Source: Agelas oroides (Eukaryota > Porifera > Demospongiae > Agelasida > Agelasidae). Taken from it: a stretch of DNA of 64,000 nt. This document shows positions 21,153 through 33,300 of the stretch, piece after piece (positions within the stretch are counted from its first letter, which is position 1; every line of letters begins with the position of its first letter). Below the pieces are notes generated by a model, which worked only from the letters and a program-made list of their open reading frames with translations, was not told the DNA's origin and did no database searches. A program made the translations under genes and the position numbers. Location: assembly GCA_949130485.1 (NCBI GenBank), contig OX422183.1, forward strand, positions 11,506,543-11,570,542, written 5' to 3'.

Positions 21153-24100
21153 CACGTGCACTCTATGGCATCATTGCTGGTGTGGTGGGAGGATTGTTGC
21201 TGGTGGTCATAATAATCTTAGTGGTGATAGTGATCATTGCAGTCAGGAAGAAGAAGAAGAAGAAGACGACGACGGGAAAAATAAGCGAGTAACATTTGAC
21301 ACGATTGACTGACTGCAGATTAACGCATGTAATTTCATTAAAAACAAACTTCAGTGGCTAGCTGCATTCAATTTGTCAAGCTTGATTCAGAACATGAGTC
21401 ACTTCTCTAACTCTGCACTAACCGAGGCTGTATAGCACAGTGATACACGATCATGCTTAATTGGCTTGCCTTGCATGAATTGTGCAACTTGCAAAGGCTG
21501 TAGTCAGAGTGTTTTAACTCTACTGACCCTGTTCATTCTTTGTAAAGAGCATTTTCTGTGAGTCCAGTAGTCCATTCCAGCAGTCCAGTCTACTGATAGT
21601 GACGAGCAATCTGATCTTCGTATCTTCATCAAATTTCAAGTTGGTGTAAAATATGTGACTTGCACTGAAAAAAGTTGAGTTGGGGGGGGATCTTTTTGTG
21701 ACAAAGATCTATTTGAAATACACACGCATACAGCTCCAATGGCTCAGCCAAGGGGCTAGGTGTATGGGGAAGTTTCTCCCAAATGAGGTTGACTATATCA
21801 GTAAAATCGTAAGTAGGATACTATATTTAACACATCCCTGTATATGCAATCCCTAAGTATTTCACCTCCAAATATTTCCCTCTAGATGAGACCTTGCTTA
21901 GGAAAATGTATGACTGAGTTTGCTAAACAAAATACAACAAACAAACAAACAAACAACTGAAATTGTTGGCTTGTAGTGGTACAACAAAACAACATACATT
22001 CTCACAATGCACTATTCAGCTCCTGTTTTTGTTGACTATCATGAAATTTTACACAAAATAGCCAATGTAAACTATTCAAGTGTGCACTCTCCATGTGCAG
22101 GCTTCAGAGTCCACCTCTTGGTAAATCAGCAAAGAGCAATGATTATCAAGAGCAGCAGCCTGAAGATCCTCCCTCACCCTACTACAACTGCCTCAGCAAG
22201 TACCAAAATGGCCTACAGGAACAGCCAAAGCAGGATTATGGAGTTGACGTTCCAGATACTGGTGTGAAGTACTTCCAGCACAACCCAGCCTACAATGACC
22301 ACATCCCTACTAACCTGGGTCAGCCGAGTCCGAAGAGTCTCCACCAAACCTCCTTGCCTCGCAGCCTTACTAACTATCAGCAAGGTAAATAGATTTAATG
22401 TTAGGGAAGGGGCATGGTAATGTGCATGTAAGTGTACCAAGGGCAGAGAAACAGACCTAGTACTGGAGGAGCTCAGCCAGGCCTATAGTATACCCATGTA
22501 GCAACCATTTCAACTTGCAGCACAGAGTTGGCCATTGGCTGAGCAGGATCGTCACTCAAATCTGTAATCAATCGTTCAATACCCCAGTGTACATGAAGTA
22601 TAGACTCAAAAATCTGGGTACGCTGGAATAACATCTTCATGCCTGGCCTGGCTTGTGGACTTTTGTCTGCAATCATTACACTAAACGAAATATTTTAGTG
22701 GGACTATAGTGGCTGTTTTAGCCTGAAAGTGGCCTCGAAGCAATCTCAGAGTAGCTAATTTCTCTGAGGGAGCACACCCCGGACCCCCTATATACCTGCC
22801 AGGTTTGGTTGTATCTAATCACTGGACTGGATTGCTAGACTGGACTGATGGACGGGATTATTATTTGCTCATGTCACATGACTTCCATCCAATGAAATGT
22901 CGTAAATTTGGTTACAGTAACTGCATTATTATAAGCTGCACTTCATCTTCTCACTGCATGCCAGGGTATGTACGAGTGCACAATGCACAAGCTACATGGA
23001 TGGATGTGTACCATGAGTTCATGGTCTACATGCAGTGAGCTCAAAGCACCCTCTGATTATGGCGAGTATGCAAAGAGCATCAAAAGTAATGACAAAGGCC
23101 TTTTCACTACAAAATGTACTGTGCCAAGGCAGGGCCGGCGGCAATGGTACGGCCGGTACGGCCATGGCCGTACCGGTTTTTGAGGGAGAAAAAATGACGT
23201 CGCTTGGATTCTAACTCACGTGTGCATTATGGAATAGCCTCTCACAGCGGTTCGTCGCAGCTTGGGACGTCTAAATAATATGACGAGGTTGTCTTTGGAC
23301 GTTTTCGAGTCTTCAAGCATCCAAAGTAGCGACCAGAGGATTGAGGCTTTCTCAATTTTCTATGGCGATATTTGAGCGCGAGACGAAATTGGGGCGGGGC
23401 TAACATGCGCACATGAAATGCCCGTGTGAGGCGGTCATTTTAGCCAGCACGGTTCAATCACTTCATGATCACTGGCTGCAGAAACTACAAGTGGGCAGAC
23501 TAGTAGCATTTTTGTCTCAGAAGCGATCTCAGAGTACCTAATTAAAAAAATTTCCCTGGGGAGCATCCCCCCAGACTACCCTAGCTTCTTCACACTTATG
23601 GCATACCCTCATCCATCGCCAATGGCTGTACCAGTTTAAAATAGCTGGCTCCGGCCCTGCAAGGAGAACACTGGTGTAAAATACCATGCTGGTTAGTGGT
23701 TACCCAGGCTATTATTACCCATAGTCTTGTTGAATGTAGCCATGTAAAAGCTATGCTTGGTCAGCGAGAGGCCTTGCATAGACTAGACTACACAGTGCCA
23801 GTTGGCCTACCAAGCAGTTCCATCTGCTTAGTTACCTTTCAAGGTCTCTTAGGCACAAAACTCCCACAGTTGTATGCATGCTGTGTCCTTTGTTTCACGG
23901 CAATCCATTAGCCACAAAGCATCAAATATGTGACCCGATTCAGCACATCTGGTTGGGGAGGTCATGCGGTACACACAATTTAAGTTCAAAGGTCAGTCTA
24001 GTAATCCAGTCCATCAGTCCAGTCAAGTGATCCAGTCCACAGTGATCCAGTCCACAATCCAGTCCAGCGATTCACATTACTCAGCCCCTCCCCCCATCCA

Positions 24101-25789
24101 ATCTGAAGTTTCACCACTGATTTGGAACTGAATTTGCTCCTCTGAGGTGTAAGTGCCTTTATGGTAGGGTTGGGAAGGCTGGGACCGATACATCGGAAAA
24201 TCGATTATCAACATCCATTTCATAATTTTCAGTGATTATCAATGTGTAGATCTACCTATATGATCGATAAGTTGGAGACATTGAGTTTTTACGCCCATAC
24301 AGTATGCCTCGTGGCATGTACTGTACTATTGACTGTACCCATTATACTATGCTTGTACATATTTATCTAATTTTTGGTCTTTGAAAAACAATTTTGTGGG
24401 AGGTCCTTCCATTATTTAAACTGATATATTGATTATCATCAGTTAGTGGAGACTGATAAAGATCACTACTGATTATTAAAAGATTTATAGTCATGTGATT
24501 GCGAGTGTGTTTAGCAACAGTAATTGTAGTTGTCATAGATGTGGAATTGGGGTGAGCTTTGAATGCCCACTGTTTGTGCAAGTCCATGGCAAGCAGCACT
24601 GCAAGAATTGTTCAGAGCTTTAGTAGATGGGGAAGACAGGAGGGCTATGTTGCCTCTTGTGATATGGTAATTGCTGCTGTTCTTGTAAAATTTCCTCACT
24701 CTGCATTAACAACACTGTTTAGCCATTTTGAGATTACCTACCATTGATAGTTTATGCTAGCGTCAGAGTGTGAACTGTGTGGCCAAGCTCTTTCTCCTAT
24801 GAGTATGTGACTATGCAGCTGCATAACATTTAGTGAGAGATCAAACTGGGGATATAAACTTGGTGGTTTTGGTGGTTTTTGAGCAAACCACATATTATCT
24901 CAACTATTTATTCCAGTGATGCCAATTGTGTGGGGTAGCTATCATTGTGCATCACTGTTACATATATGTGTATGGCTAGTGACTTCTCCTTTTGCCACAT
25001 ATTCATAATGCAGGACCGTAGCCAGGCTTTTCAGAAGGGGGGGTTACATAGATATGTGATGTGCATGTATGCATGTATAAGCATACAAAGTAGGGGGGTC
25101 TGGTGGCATGCTCCCCCCAGAAAATTTTGAAGCATAGATGCTCTGAGATTGCTTCTGAGGCCATTTTGGGACAGAAGCAGAGCCGTAGTAGCTACGTGGT
25201 CTGCAGAGTATTGCATCCAGTTTTTGCCTGTATCGTATCCATGTATGGACGTTACTAAGCCAGCTGACATCAAAGGAAATGTAGTGAGAAAACAGCAGGT
25301 GGAGTGACAAATGGTCTAGGCGTTCAGCTTCCACTTCTTTCTTGGCAGAAACTCACTAGAAGGACAAATTCTTGAGCACCTGAAACGGCGATTTAATTAT
25401 GCAACTATATTGCAGTGGCGTAAATGTGTATGCATTCCGGGTTCGCCGCTGGTCCTCAGTAACAAACGCGTTGCACAGCCAATCTTGTTTGGACAGCGGT
25501 GACTCTCAATGGCAGCAAGGCTAGTGGATAGCTTAAGAATGATAGGGCATAACGTATAGCTAGGCGGTGTATAGAATCTTTTGGAAGCTAAAAGGGGAGA
25601 TTTGAGTGAACCTCCTGGCCTGTAAATGCATTCATAATGTTTCACCTTTGTTTCCACACAGGGAATGGTCATACTGGCAGCAAGCAGTATCCTGAGTCAG
25701 TGGTGTCTGATAAACAGTTCCCTACCTCTCCCATACATGTCACCCCACTAAGAGCTCCCTTCTCAAAGAGCACACCACTGGTGAGCTAG
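21153..25789 (+). CDS. Type I receptor 3' half, unit B: TM, tail and last exon
   Basis: Three exons with sound borders. 21153-21284: transmembrane segment (GIIAGVVGG-LLLVVIIILVVIVIIAV) followed by a Lys-rich stop-transfer. 22101-22384: tyrosine-rich tail (YYNCL, KYQNG, DYGVDV, KYF, NPAY). 25662-25789: last exon ending PLVS and TAG. The donor of the TM exon is GCGAGT instead of the GTGAGT seen in unit C, and the small 49-base exon of unit C (31253-31301) is missing here. The TM and tail exons therefore do not join in phase, and the TM exon would read into a stop at 21290-21292. With the broken FN3 exon this copy is likely a pseudogene or a truncated membrane protein, although the tail exon frame itself is intact. 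Compared with C it lacks 18 bases (six codons) in frame. Confidence 0.5.
23130..23659. mobile_element. hAT-like MITE, CAGGG ends, 5-bp duplication
   Basis: Ends CAGGGCCGGCGG... and ...CCGGCCCTG; flanked by CAAGG (23125-23129, 23660-23664). Absent from unit C. A palindrome (gccggtacggccatggccgtaccgg-like) lies near the left end. Confidence 0.65.
24165..24490. mobile_element. TAGGGTTGGGA-ended element, unit B orientation
   Basis: Begins TAGGGTTGGGAAGGCTGGGACCGATACATCGG. In unit C (about 33530-34372) the same interior lies in the opposite orientation between the same flanks, as for an inverted-repeat element that flipped by recombination between its ends. Confidence 0.55.
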
Positions 25790-26316
25790 CAGAAATAAGT
25801 TATTCATGTTTTGTAAACTTGCATGGCAACAGTGATGTAGACAGGATCCTGAAGATACCTGCGGACAACAAGGGCACACAGAATTTGTCAGAGCTTGTTA
25901 GTGAAGCACACAAATATTTCAGGATGTCTGAGGGTACACACATTCCTGAATTTGAGAGCCTCTCAGGTCAGTTTTGAAGCCATTTTTAGGCTACTGCATG
26001 GCAGATGATTTCTGTGTCCTACACCGAATGGAACTGCAAAGCAAAGTTTAATCAAGCCCCCAACAAACCAGGGCTAACACTTGGTATTTTCTCATTATAG
26101 CTGCTTCACTGCCATATCAAATTTTGACCCTGAGTCAATGATGTTAGTGACTTCTCCAAACCTTACTATTGGTGGTACTAATACCAACGAGAGAGAGTCA
26201 AGGCTACGTTGATATTATGACCAACCTGCCCAAATTGGAGGTCAGCAATGAGAAGCTAACATCTAGTAGGTAGTCCATTTTAGCAAAGACAGATAATATA
26301 CACTGGAGTAGTGTTA

Positions 26317-26716
26317 CCATAGTCTCATGAAAGAGCGCCAACTCACAAAAGAGTGCCTGCCCCCTACTTTTGGCCCAATTTCCGGTATAGGGTCAAAGTT
26401 TACTGAAATGAGCGCCCACCCTGGAGTTTGGCCCAATTTACGGTATAGGGTCAAAGTTTACTCAAATGAGCGCCCACCCTGGAGCGAGCTTAATTGAGAA
26501 GCACAGCCTCAAGCGCTATGCATTGAGGTAAGAAACTTTGTACCGTTGTATGTTATTGCTTGTCCAATTACTTACTTCGAGGGCATTGAGTCACTTTAAA
26601 CATGACAAGGGCGCTCCATGGTTAAATGTGGAAACACTCAAAAGAGCACCCACGCCTCTCTTTGGCAGACTTGTATAAGGTGCTCCACCCATGGGCGCTC
26701 TTTTGTGAGACTACAG
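26317..26716. mobile_element. TA-flanked MITE, CC(A/G)TAATCTC family, unit B copy
   Basis: As the unit A copy but with a 59-bp internal tandem duplication (tttggcccaattt..., 26360-26475). Confidence 0.7.
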
Positions 26717-27824
26717 TATTTGTTTTTGTCAGATTTCTTCTTGTCTGGACAAAACAATAATGTTAGTTAGCTAAACCGAGATGGTGTACTCAACAGTAAC
26801 ACTGTATACCTGGTACTCTGCTTTTTTTCCCTCTGGCACTTGCACACATCTCTTCAGATAACTGACAGATACTCAGACAGTCTACCAAAACCAGCTATGA
26901 GCTACATGACAGATGTCTAAACACTGTTGCATGTGTGCTATCACCAGTAATCATCCTTCAGTATTGTAGTTAGGCCCATCTTTTAACTCAGCATGTGTTG
27001 ATCTTTGTATACCAGTAACAACAATTTGATTGTGTGCTTCACTTTGTTATCTCACTCATCTGTACTGTACTGTGCTACATGAAAAAATATAGTGCAAACT
27101 ATAATGATTAGTCAGGCTAAAGTACTTCATTATCCCATTTCTGAGTTTTCTGCTTGTTCTGAGTCTTTCGCTTGCAAAATCATTGTGCCACTATTCATCC
27201 AAAACTTGCAAACTTCTGTCATCATGTGCACTGCATACATGATAAACTAAGCTATGTGGTTCTGAACAAGTTTTGTGGCAACATATTTATCACGCTAAGC
27301 ACAGGATTTAACAACAGGCCAGCTACCTAATACTATAGGATATACTTGCGAAATTTCTGTCATTATGTACACTACGCACTTAACTTTAATTGTGCATGCT
27401 ATGGTGCCCAGCTCTCTGTTGTTCATGTTTAGAGATAGCAAAATGTGATAAAAGTTGTATCCTACATGAGTGCATCTCCAATACCTAAATTCTCATGTCA
27501 AATTTGTACAGTTACAGAACCACAAAATGTCCAGGCAACAGTATAACAAGCAGTATTATCACATCAATTATTAGACCATCGCAATTAAAACCGGTCCTAC
27601 GGTATGTCAATATATTACAATTACAGACCCCCCTATACTCCATGTTTTGTCCAAGCAACAATATTACCAGCAGTATCAACAGCAGTATCATAGTTATTGT
27701 GAAAGTGTATAGCAACTGCCTGATACAGACAACTTGCATGTGCTCTTCTGGTTGCAAGATGTAAATATTCATGACCTCAATTGTTATGGTATGAACACAG
27801 GATATAGCTTGCAAGAAGTGTCCA

Positions 27825-27838
27825 GTCACCATGGCAAC
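27825..27838 (+). promoter_or_regulatory. RFX-type X-box, unit C
   Basis: GTCACCATGGCAAC; TATATATAG follows at 27879-27887. Confidence 0.5.
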
Positions 27839-29123
27839 AGAAATTCATTGTGTTGTATCCCATAAATTGTGCCCGTCCTATATATAGTATCACCTGAGGA
27901 TCATATTTCACATGAATTCTGTTACATACCAATGAACACTTAGCCTCCAACCATTGGATGTACTAGGTGTAATTGTGCTTATACTAGTACGGGTAAATGC
28001 CTTAGAATGATCTGCCTGAAAACATAGTATACTATACCTCAAGTTCACAGGCAAAAGGCACATGCAAAATGTGCAACAATCCACTAAATGACAATGCTCA
28101 TATGGATTTCCCCTTGATCAATGATCAATGAGGTACATTTTCTAAAATTGTTTGAAATGCCTTGTCTCATCTATTGGGTTTGTAGTTAGGCTTTTTTGAG
28201 TAATGAATCAGAGATACAAAACATTAATGCAGCACAATACTGGCATCTTACTGCTGTTTGCTTTAAATATGGGATGGGATTGATGATGAAGCAGGCATGT
28301 GATGACATTTGATACAGATCAACAATAACACATCACACGACATAAACAACGACACAAATGTTCTAAATTTGTATGTAGCACTGATTAGTGGGGTTTCAGC
28401 CACTTTCAAGAAGTGTTGCCAACATGCTGGGCAGTTGCTGTACTCAACAGTAAGTTGGTGTGAAGCGCAGCATGCAAAAAAAAAATATTATGCTTGTTCT
28501 TCTGGAGGAGGGTGGGGCTGACTGGGCAGTTGTACATATATGGTTACTCAGGTCCTGTACTCTATACTCTGCATGTGATGTCACCTCATTGATCATGATT
28601 GACAAGACTTCTTGTCTTTGGACTATTGTAGTTCCAAAGATTCAAGAAGTAAGCTAACAGTGTTAATTTTTCCCACTCTATGTGCATAATCTAATATCCT
28701 AAATGTAATCATAATGTTTTGTTGAATCAACAATAAACGGATGTCTAGCCCACTAGGCAATGAATTTGCACACATGAATTCTGCATGGTATACAGAGAAG
28801 CAGATAACTATAGTCACAGTCTGTGGGGGGTGCAATTGAGAATATGTGAGAATATATTCATATATACTTGTGTTATTGCATGTCCATATTATTCATTTAT
28901 CACATGATTGCACAAACAAGGGCTGGACCATACAAGTAGTATTCATGGTGAAATCTTTTATTGCAGTTGGCTATTGCATAGCATATCTTTAACCCCTAAG
29001 TGACAAAAGGCAGCTCAGAAGGTGACAAAGGTCAGAGATGAAGTCTAAACTGTCAGTGAGTGAGGTTGTAACCACTTTCCATTAACTGTTTTAAGTTTGA
29101 GAATCCTATTTCCCCCTTTTCAG

Positions 29124-29450
29124 GACCTCCCAGCAAGCCAACAACACCAATCATCAATGCCACCACCATCCAAACACTTTCTCTGTTGATTTTGGGTCAA
29201 GCCCTATCCGATTCTTCCTCCTCAACATCACTGAATACCCAAATGGGTCACCAAACACCTTGAATATTTCAGCTGATGATACATCTGGAATCATTCACTA
29301 TGTTTGAAAGACGGCAGACAATTTTGGTGCATTATGTGGAAATGAGACTTTCTAGTCAATTAAACAAGGTTGACTATGTGTTTACTGTGGCAGCAGAAAA
29401 TGATATTGGTGTTGGAGAGTTCAGTAATGCAACCAGCCCTGGACGCCCAG
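29124..29450 (+). pseudogene. FN3 exon, unit C (disrupted)
   Basis: Same exon and same disruptions as unit B (19879-20208), with sound splice sites (ttttcag|g and cccag|gtgagc). The last part (VDYVFTVAAENDIGVGEFSNATSPGRPG) would be a normal FN3 F-G hairpin. The domain as a whole is not readable in one frame. Confidence 0.6.
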
Positions 29451-29482
29451 GTGAGCACACATAGCGTTACGTGGATTCTAGG

Positions 29483-29570
29483 TAGCCTCGTTCCCAGGCC
29501 CCGCCCAGCTTTCCGTCGCTTATAGTACTGCAAGCGACGGAAAGCTGGGCGGGGCCTGGGAACGAGGCTA
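29483..29570. mobile_element. 88-bp TAGCCTCG foldback micro-MITE with exact empty site
   Basis: TAGCCTCGTTCCCAGGCC... mirrored as ...GGCCTGGGAACGAGGCTA, almost a perfect 40-bp hairpin. Flanked by GATTCTAGG (29474-29482 and 29571-29579). In unit B the same place (around 20231) reads gtggattctaggtgttaac without element or duplication. The 9-bp duplication points to mobilisation by a Mutator-like transposase. Confidence 0.9.
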
Positions 29571-30393
29571 GATTCTAGGTAGTTAACTACTGAAAGGTTT
29601 AAAAATTGCTGACAGGGTAAGATAGATGGATGCAGAATTTATACTAGCTTGTCATCCATGAAGTGTAGTTACACCTTGTACATTTTGGGGACAGAAATTT
29701 GACAATCATCAAAGTCCTGAAATTAACTTAGGAACCCCATTTACACAACTGAGTGTGAAGGTCAATCTTACTTTATGTCTCTCATCTCTATTTCTTATCC
29801 ATGTCCCACAACTACCTCAACTATGATGGACTGTAATCCAGAAGATGGTAAGCTTGTACGTATGCAGCTATTGGACTCATAACGGGATTAGTTTATTATG
29901 GTTCCTAAATGCAAGTAACATTGAATGAACTAAATGAGCCCTTGCTAGCAGACAGCCTGTGAATTGCTACTATTAGTAAGTATTGATGCTTCCTGGGAAA
30001 CGGTTAATTTCTGGGTGCTCCTATTAACAGACTCGGTTACAAAATATAACCTTATGTACTTGTGTCCACACCTGGTATACTCACCTGCCCCCCTAGTGCA
30101 GTAAATGACCAGCTGGGAATCAATACATTGGAGCAACCTCTACTACAAACTGTACTACACAATTAATTTCTTGTCTCAGTGGGAGCTGGCCTTGATTTTG
30201 TTTTTGAAGACCAGCTTTTCGTATATGTTGCAGTTCGGAAGAAAAATCTCACCGGAAGAAAAATCTCACCGGAAGAAAAATCTCACCCATACCCTCTGCA
30301 TCATATGCCTTATTATGTATGTCTGCTGCTTCATATTCCCTTTTTTCACTCAATAGTGTTTCACTGAAAACTCTTTCCCCATTTCCTCTTCAG

Positions 30394-33300
30394 CACGTGC
30401 ACTCTATGGCATCATTGCTGGTGTGGTGGGAGGATTGTTGCTGGTGGTCATAATAATCTTAGTGGTGATAGTGATCATTGCAGTCAGGAAGAAGAAGAAG
30501 AATAAGACGACGGGAGAAATAAGTGAGTAACATTTGACACAATTGACTGACTGCAGATCAATGCATGTAATTGCATTAAAAACAAACTTCAGTGGCTAGC
30601 TGCATTCAATTTGTCAGGGTTGATTCAGAACATAAGTCACTCTAACTCTGCAACTAACTGGTAACGTGCATTAAATGATGCCCATTCAGGATGCAACTGC
30701 TTTATAAGCACTCAACACTTAAGTGCTGTACCCTGGTGCTTCACACTTACAAACTTTACAAATGAGCATATATAACCGAGCGCCGTACAGTCTTGGTCCT
30801 GGGTCGTATGGAACAAAGGCAGGGTGGTACATAACAAGTGCTACAAAACCACACCCATCAGTATTGACAGTGAAGTATTGACAGTGAAGTTCTCCTCCGT
30901 CAATACCCTTGCTACCAGTCTGTGAGTCCAGTAGCCCAGTTGTACACAATCATGCTTGGCTTTACTTGGCTTGCATGAATTGTGCAACTTGCAAGGCTGT
31001 AGTCAGTGTTTTATTTACCTCTATATTTTCTTCGTAAAGAGGCATTTTCCGTGAGCCCAGTAGTCCAGTCCAGTAGTCCAGTCCACTGAATAGTGATGAC
31101 CAACCAGAAATTTGTCTCTTCATCAAATTTCGAGTTGGTATAAAATAAAAATTGTTGTGATGCAAGGGAAAAAGACTGATGGGTTTCAACACAGTGTTAT
31201 GTATGGCTATATACATTTATGGAACATTTCTGCGTATGTTTAGATATTTCAGTGTCCTATGGAACTCGACCTAGTACAGCAGCAGAAACAGATGAATTTG
31301 TGTAAGTAGCAGAGTAGCAGCAAGCATGTTTATAATTGGGGAAAGTGAGGATTCGATTTCTGAAGGTTAGTCGGATGCTCTGAAGCTGTATGCTAGCTAG
31401 AGTGTTGGTAGCATTTCTCTGGCTCACACTCTACGCTCATCTAGCTCCTTCTCCTCCCCCTTCCCCCAACTCAATTGTTATTTTTAGCAGTGCAAGTCAC
31501 ATGTATTCTAAGTCTTGGGATTGGTTCATCACGGCTACTATATGCGGCACACATATGCGAATATTTCTGTTGACAGTCACCTGGCTAGCGCTAGGGGTGT
31601 TCGTGTTGTACGACTCCTTTCCACGGCTGACAGCAGGACTGAGAGGCTGCGCTCACTACTGACAGTGTCTAACAGTCGTTACTGCATCGCTTGTACGTAC
31701 CTTATCCAGCCGTTGTTGATGTCCGTGGGCTTTCCAAAGAAATAAACGCCGCCCTCGAATAGTAGTCGCACAAAACGTGCAGCGCAAAAAATAGTAGCAG
31801 CGGCGTCTGATCAAAGAAGTATGGTATACGTATATCATTACAATCGTAAGTAGGATACTCTATTTAACACAACCCTATATATGCAATCCCTAAGTCTTTC
31901 ACCCCCAAATGTTTCCTTCTAGATGAGACCTTGCTTAGGAAAATGTATGACTGAGTTTGCTAGACAAAATACAACAAACAAACAAACAACTGATTCAGAA
32001 ATTGTTTGCTTGTAGTGGTACAACAAAACAACATAAATTCTCACATTGCACTATTCAGCTCCTGATTTTGTTGACAATTAGGTCCCAGTGTAATGCGAAG
32101 CTATCATGAAATTTTACACAATGTAAATATTCAAGTGTGCATGCTAGACTCTCTCCATGTGTAGGCTTCAGAGTCCACCTCTTGGTAAATCAGTGAAGAG
32201 CAACGATTATCAAGAGCAGCAACCTGAAGATCCTCCCTCACCCTACTACAACTGCCTCAGCAAGTACCAAAATGGCCTACAGGAACAGCCAAAGCAGGAC
32301 TATGGAGTTGACGTTCCAGATACTAGTGTGAAGTACTTCCAGCACAACCCTCGGCCTGTTCCCAACCCAGCCTACAATGACCACATCCCTACTAACCTGG
32401 GTCAGCCGAGTCCGAAGAGTCCCCACCAAACCTCCTTGCCTCGCAGCCTTACTAACTATCAGCAAGGTAAATAGATTAAATGTTAGGGAAGGGGCATGGT
32501 AATGTGCATGTAAGAGTACCAAGGGCAGAGAAACAGACCTAGCACCGAAGGAGCTCAGCTAGGTCTATAGTATACAGCACAGAGTTGGCCATTGGCTGAG
32601 CAGGATTGTCACTCAAATCTGTAATCGTTCAATATACCCCAGTGTACATGAAGTATAGACTCAAAAATTTGGGTCCACTGGAATAACATCTTCATGCCTA
32701 GCCTGGCTTGTGGACTTTTGTCTGCAATCACTACACTAAACGAAATATTATAGTGGGACTATAGTGGCTGTTTTGGCCTAAAAGTGGCCTTGAAGCAATC
32801 TCAGAGTAGCTAATTTCTCTGAGGGAGCACGCCCCCGACCCCCTATATACCTGCCAGGTTTTTTCACATGCACTCATTACTCGGCCCCTCCCCCCATCCA
32901 ATCTGAAGTATTTTTTCTTCACCACTGATTTGGAACTGTACTGCAATGAATTTGCTCCTCTCAGGGTATGTAGGTGCAAGTGCCTTTACCATATTGTCCC
33001 GGGCAAGTGCCCATGGGCGCTCGCAGCTCAAGCCTCAAACATTGGGGGTGGGCGGTTACACGGAGGAGGTGCTTGAATGGTTCGAATGTCCCCACACAAG
33101 CGCCCACCCCGGATGCAAGGTTAGCTGCCGGGGTGTACTGAATCGACCTGCATCGTGGCTTTGCCCGTGCTTCAACGAGGCCAGCCCGATGGTAGAGAAA
33201 GCTATGATCGTGCTAGAAAGCAGACCGACTCGTAGCCTCATTGCCAAGCTTCTGCAGCGTTTGTCCCTTGCAGTACGCAAATTTCGTGCTGTAAGTGAAG

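Larger units (their letters stand above)
18241..27520 (+). repeat. Segmental repeat unit B (about 9.3 kb)
   Basis: Aligns throughout with unit C (27521-37200): X-box/TATA block, M1 block, FN3 exon, TM exon, tail exon, last exon, then the shared 3' block. Differences are mainly small indels and element insertions (23130-23659 here; 29483-29570, 32989-33522 and 33547-34061 in C), indicating a fairly recent duplication. Confidence 0.85.
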
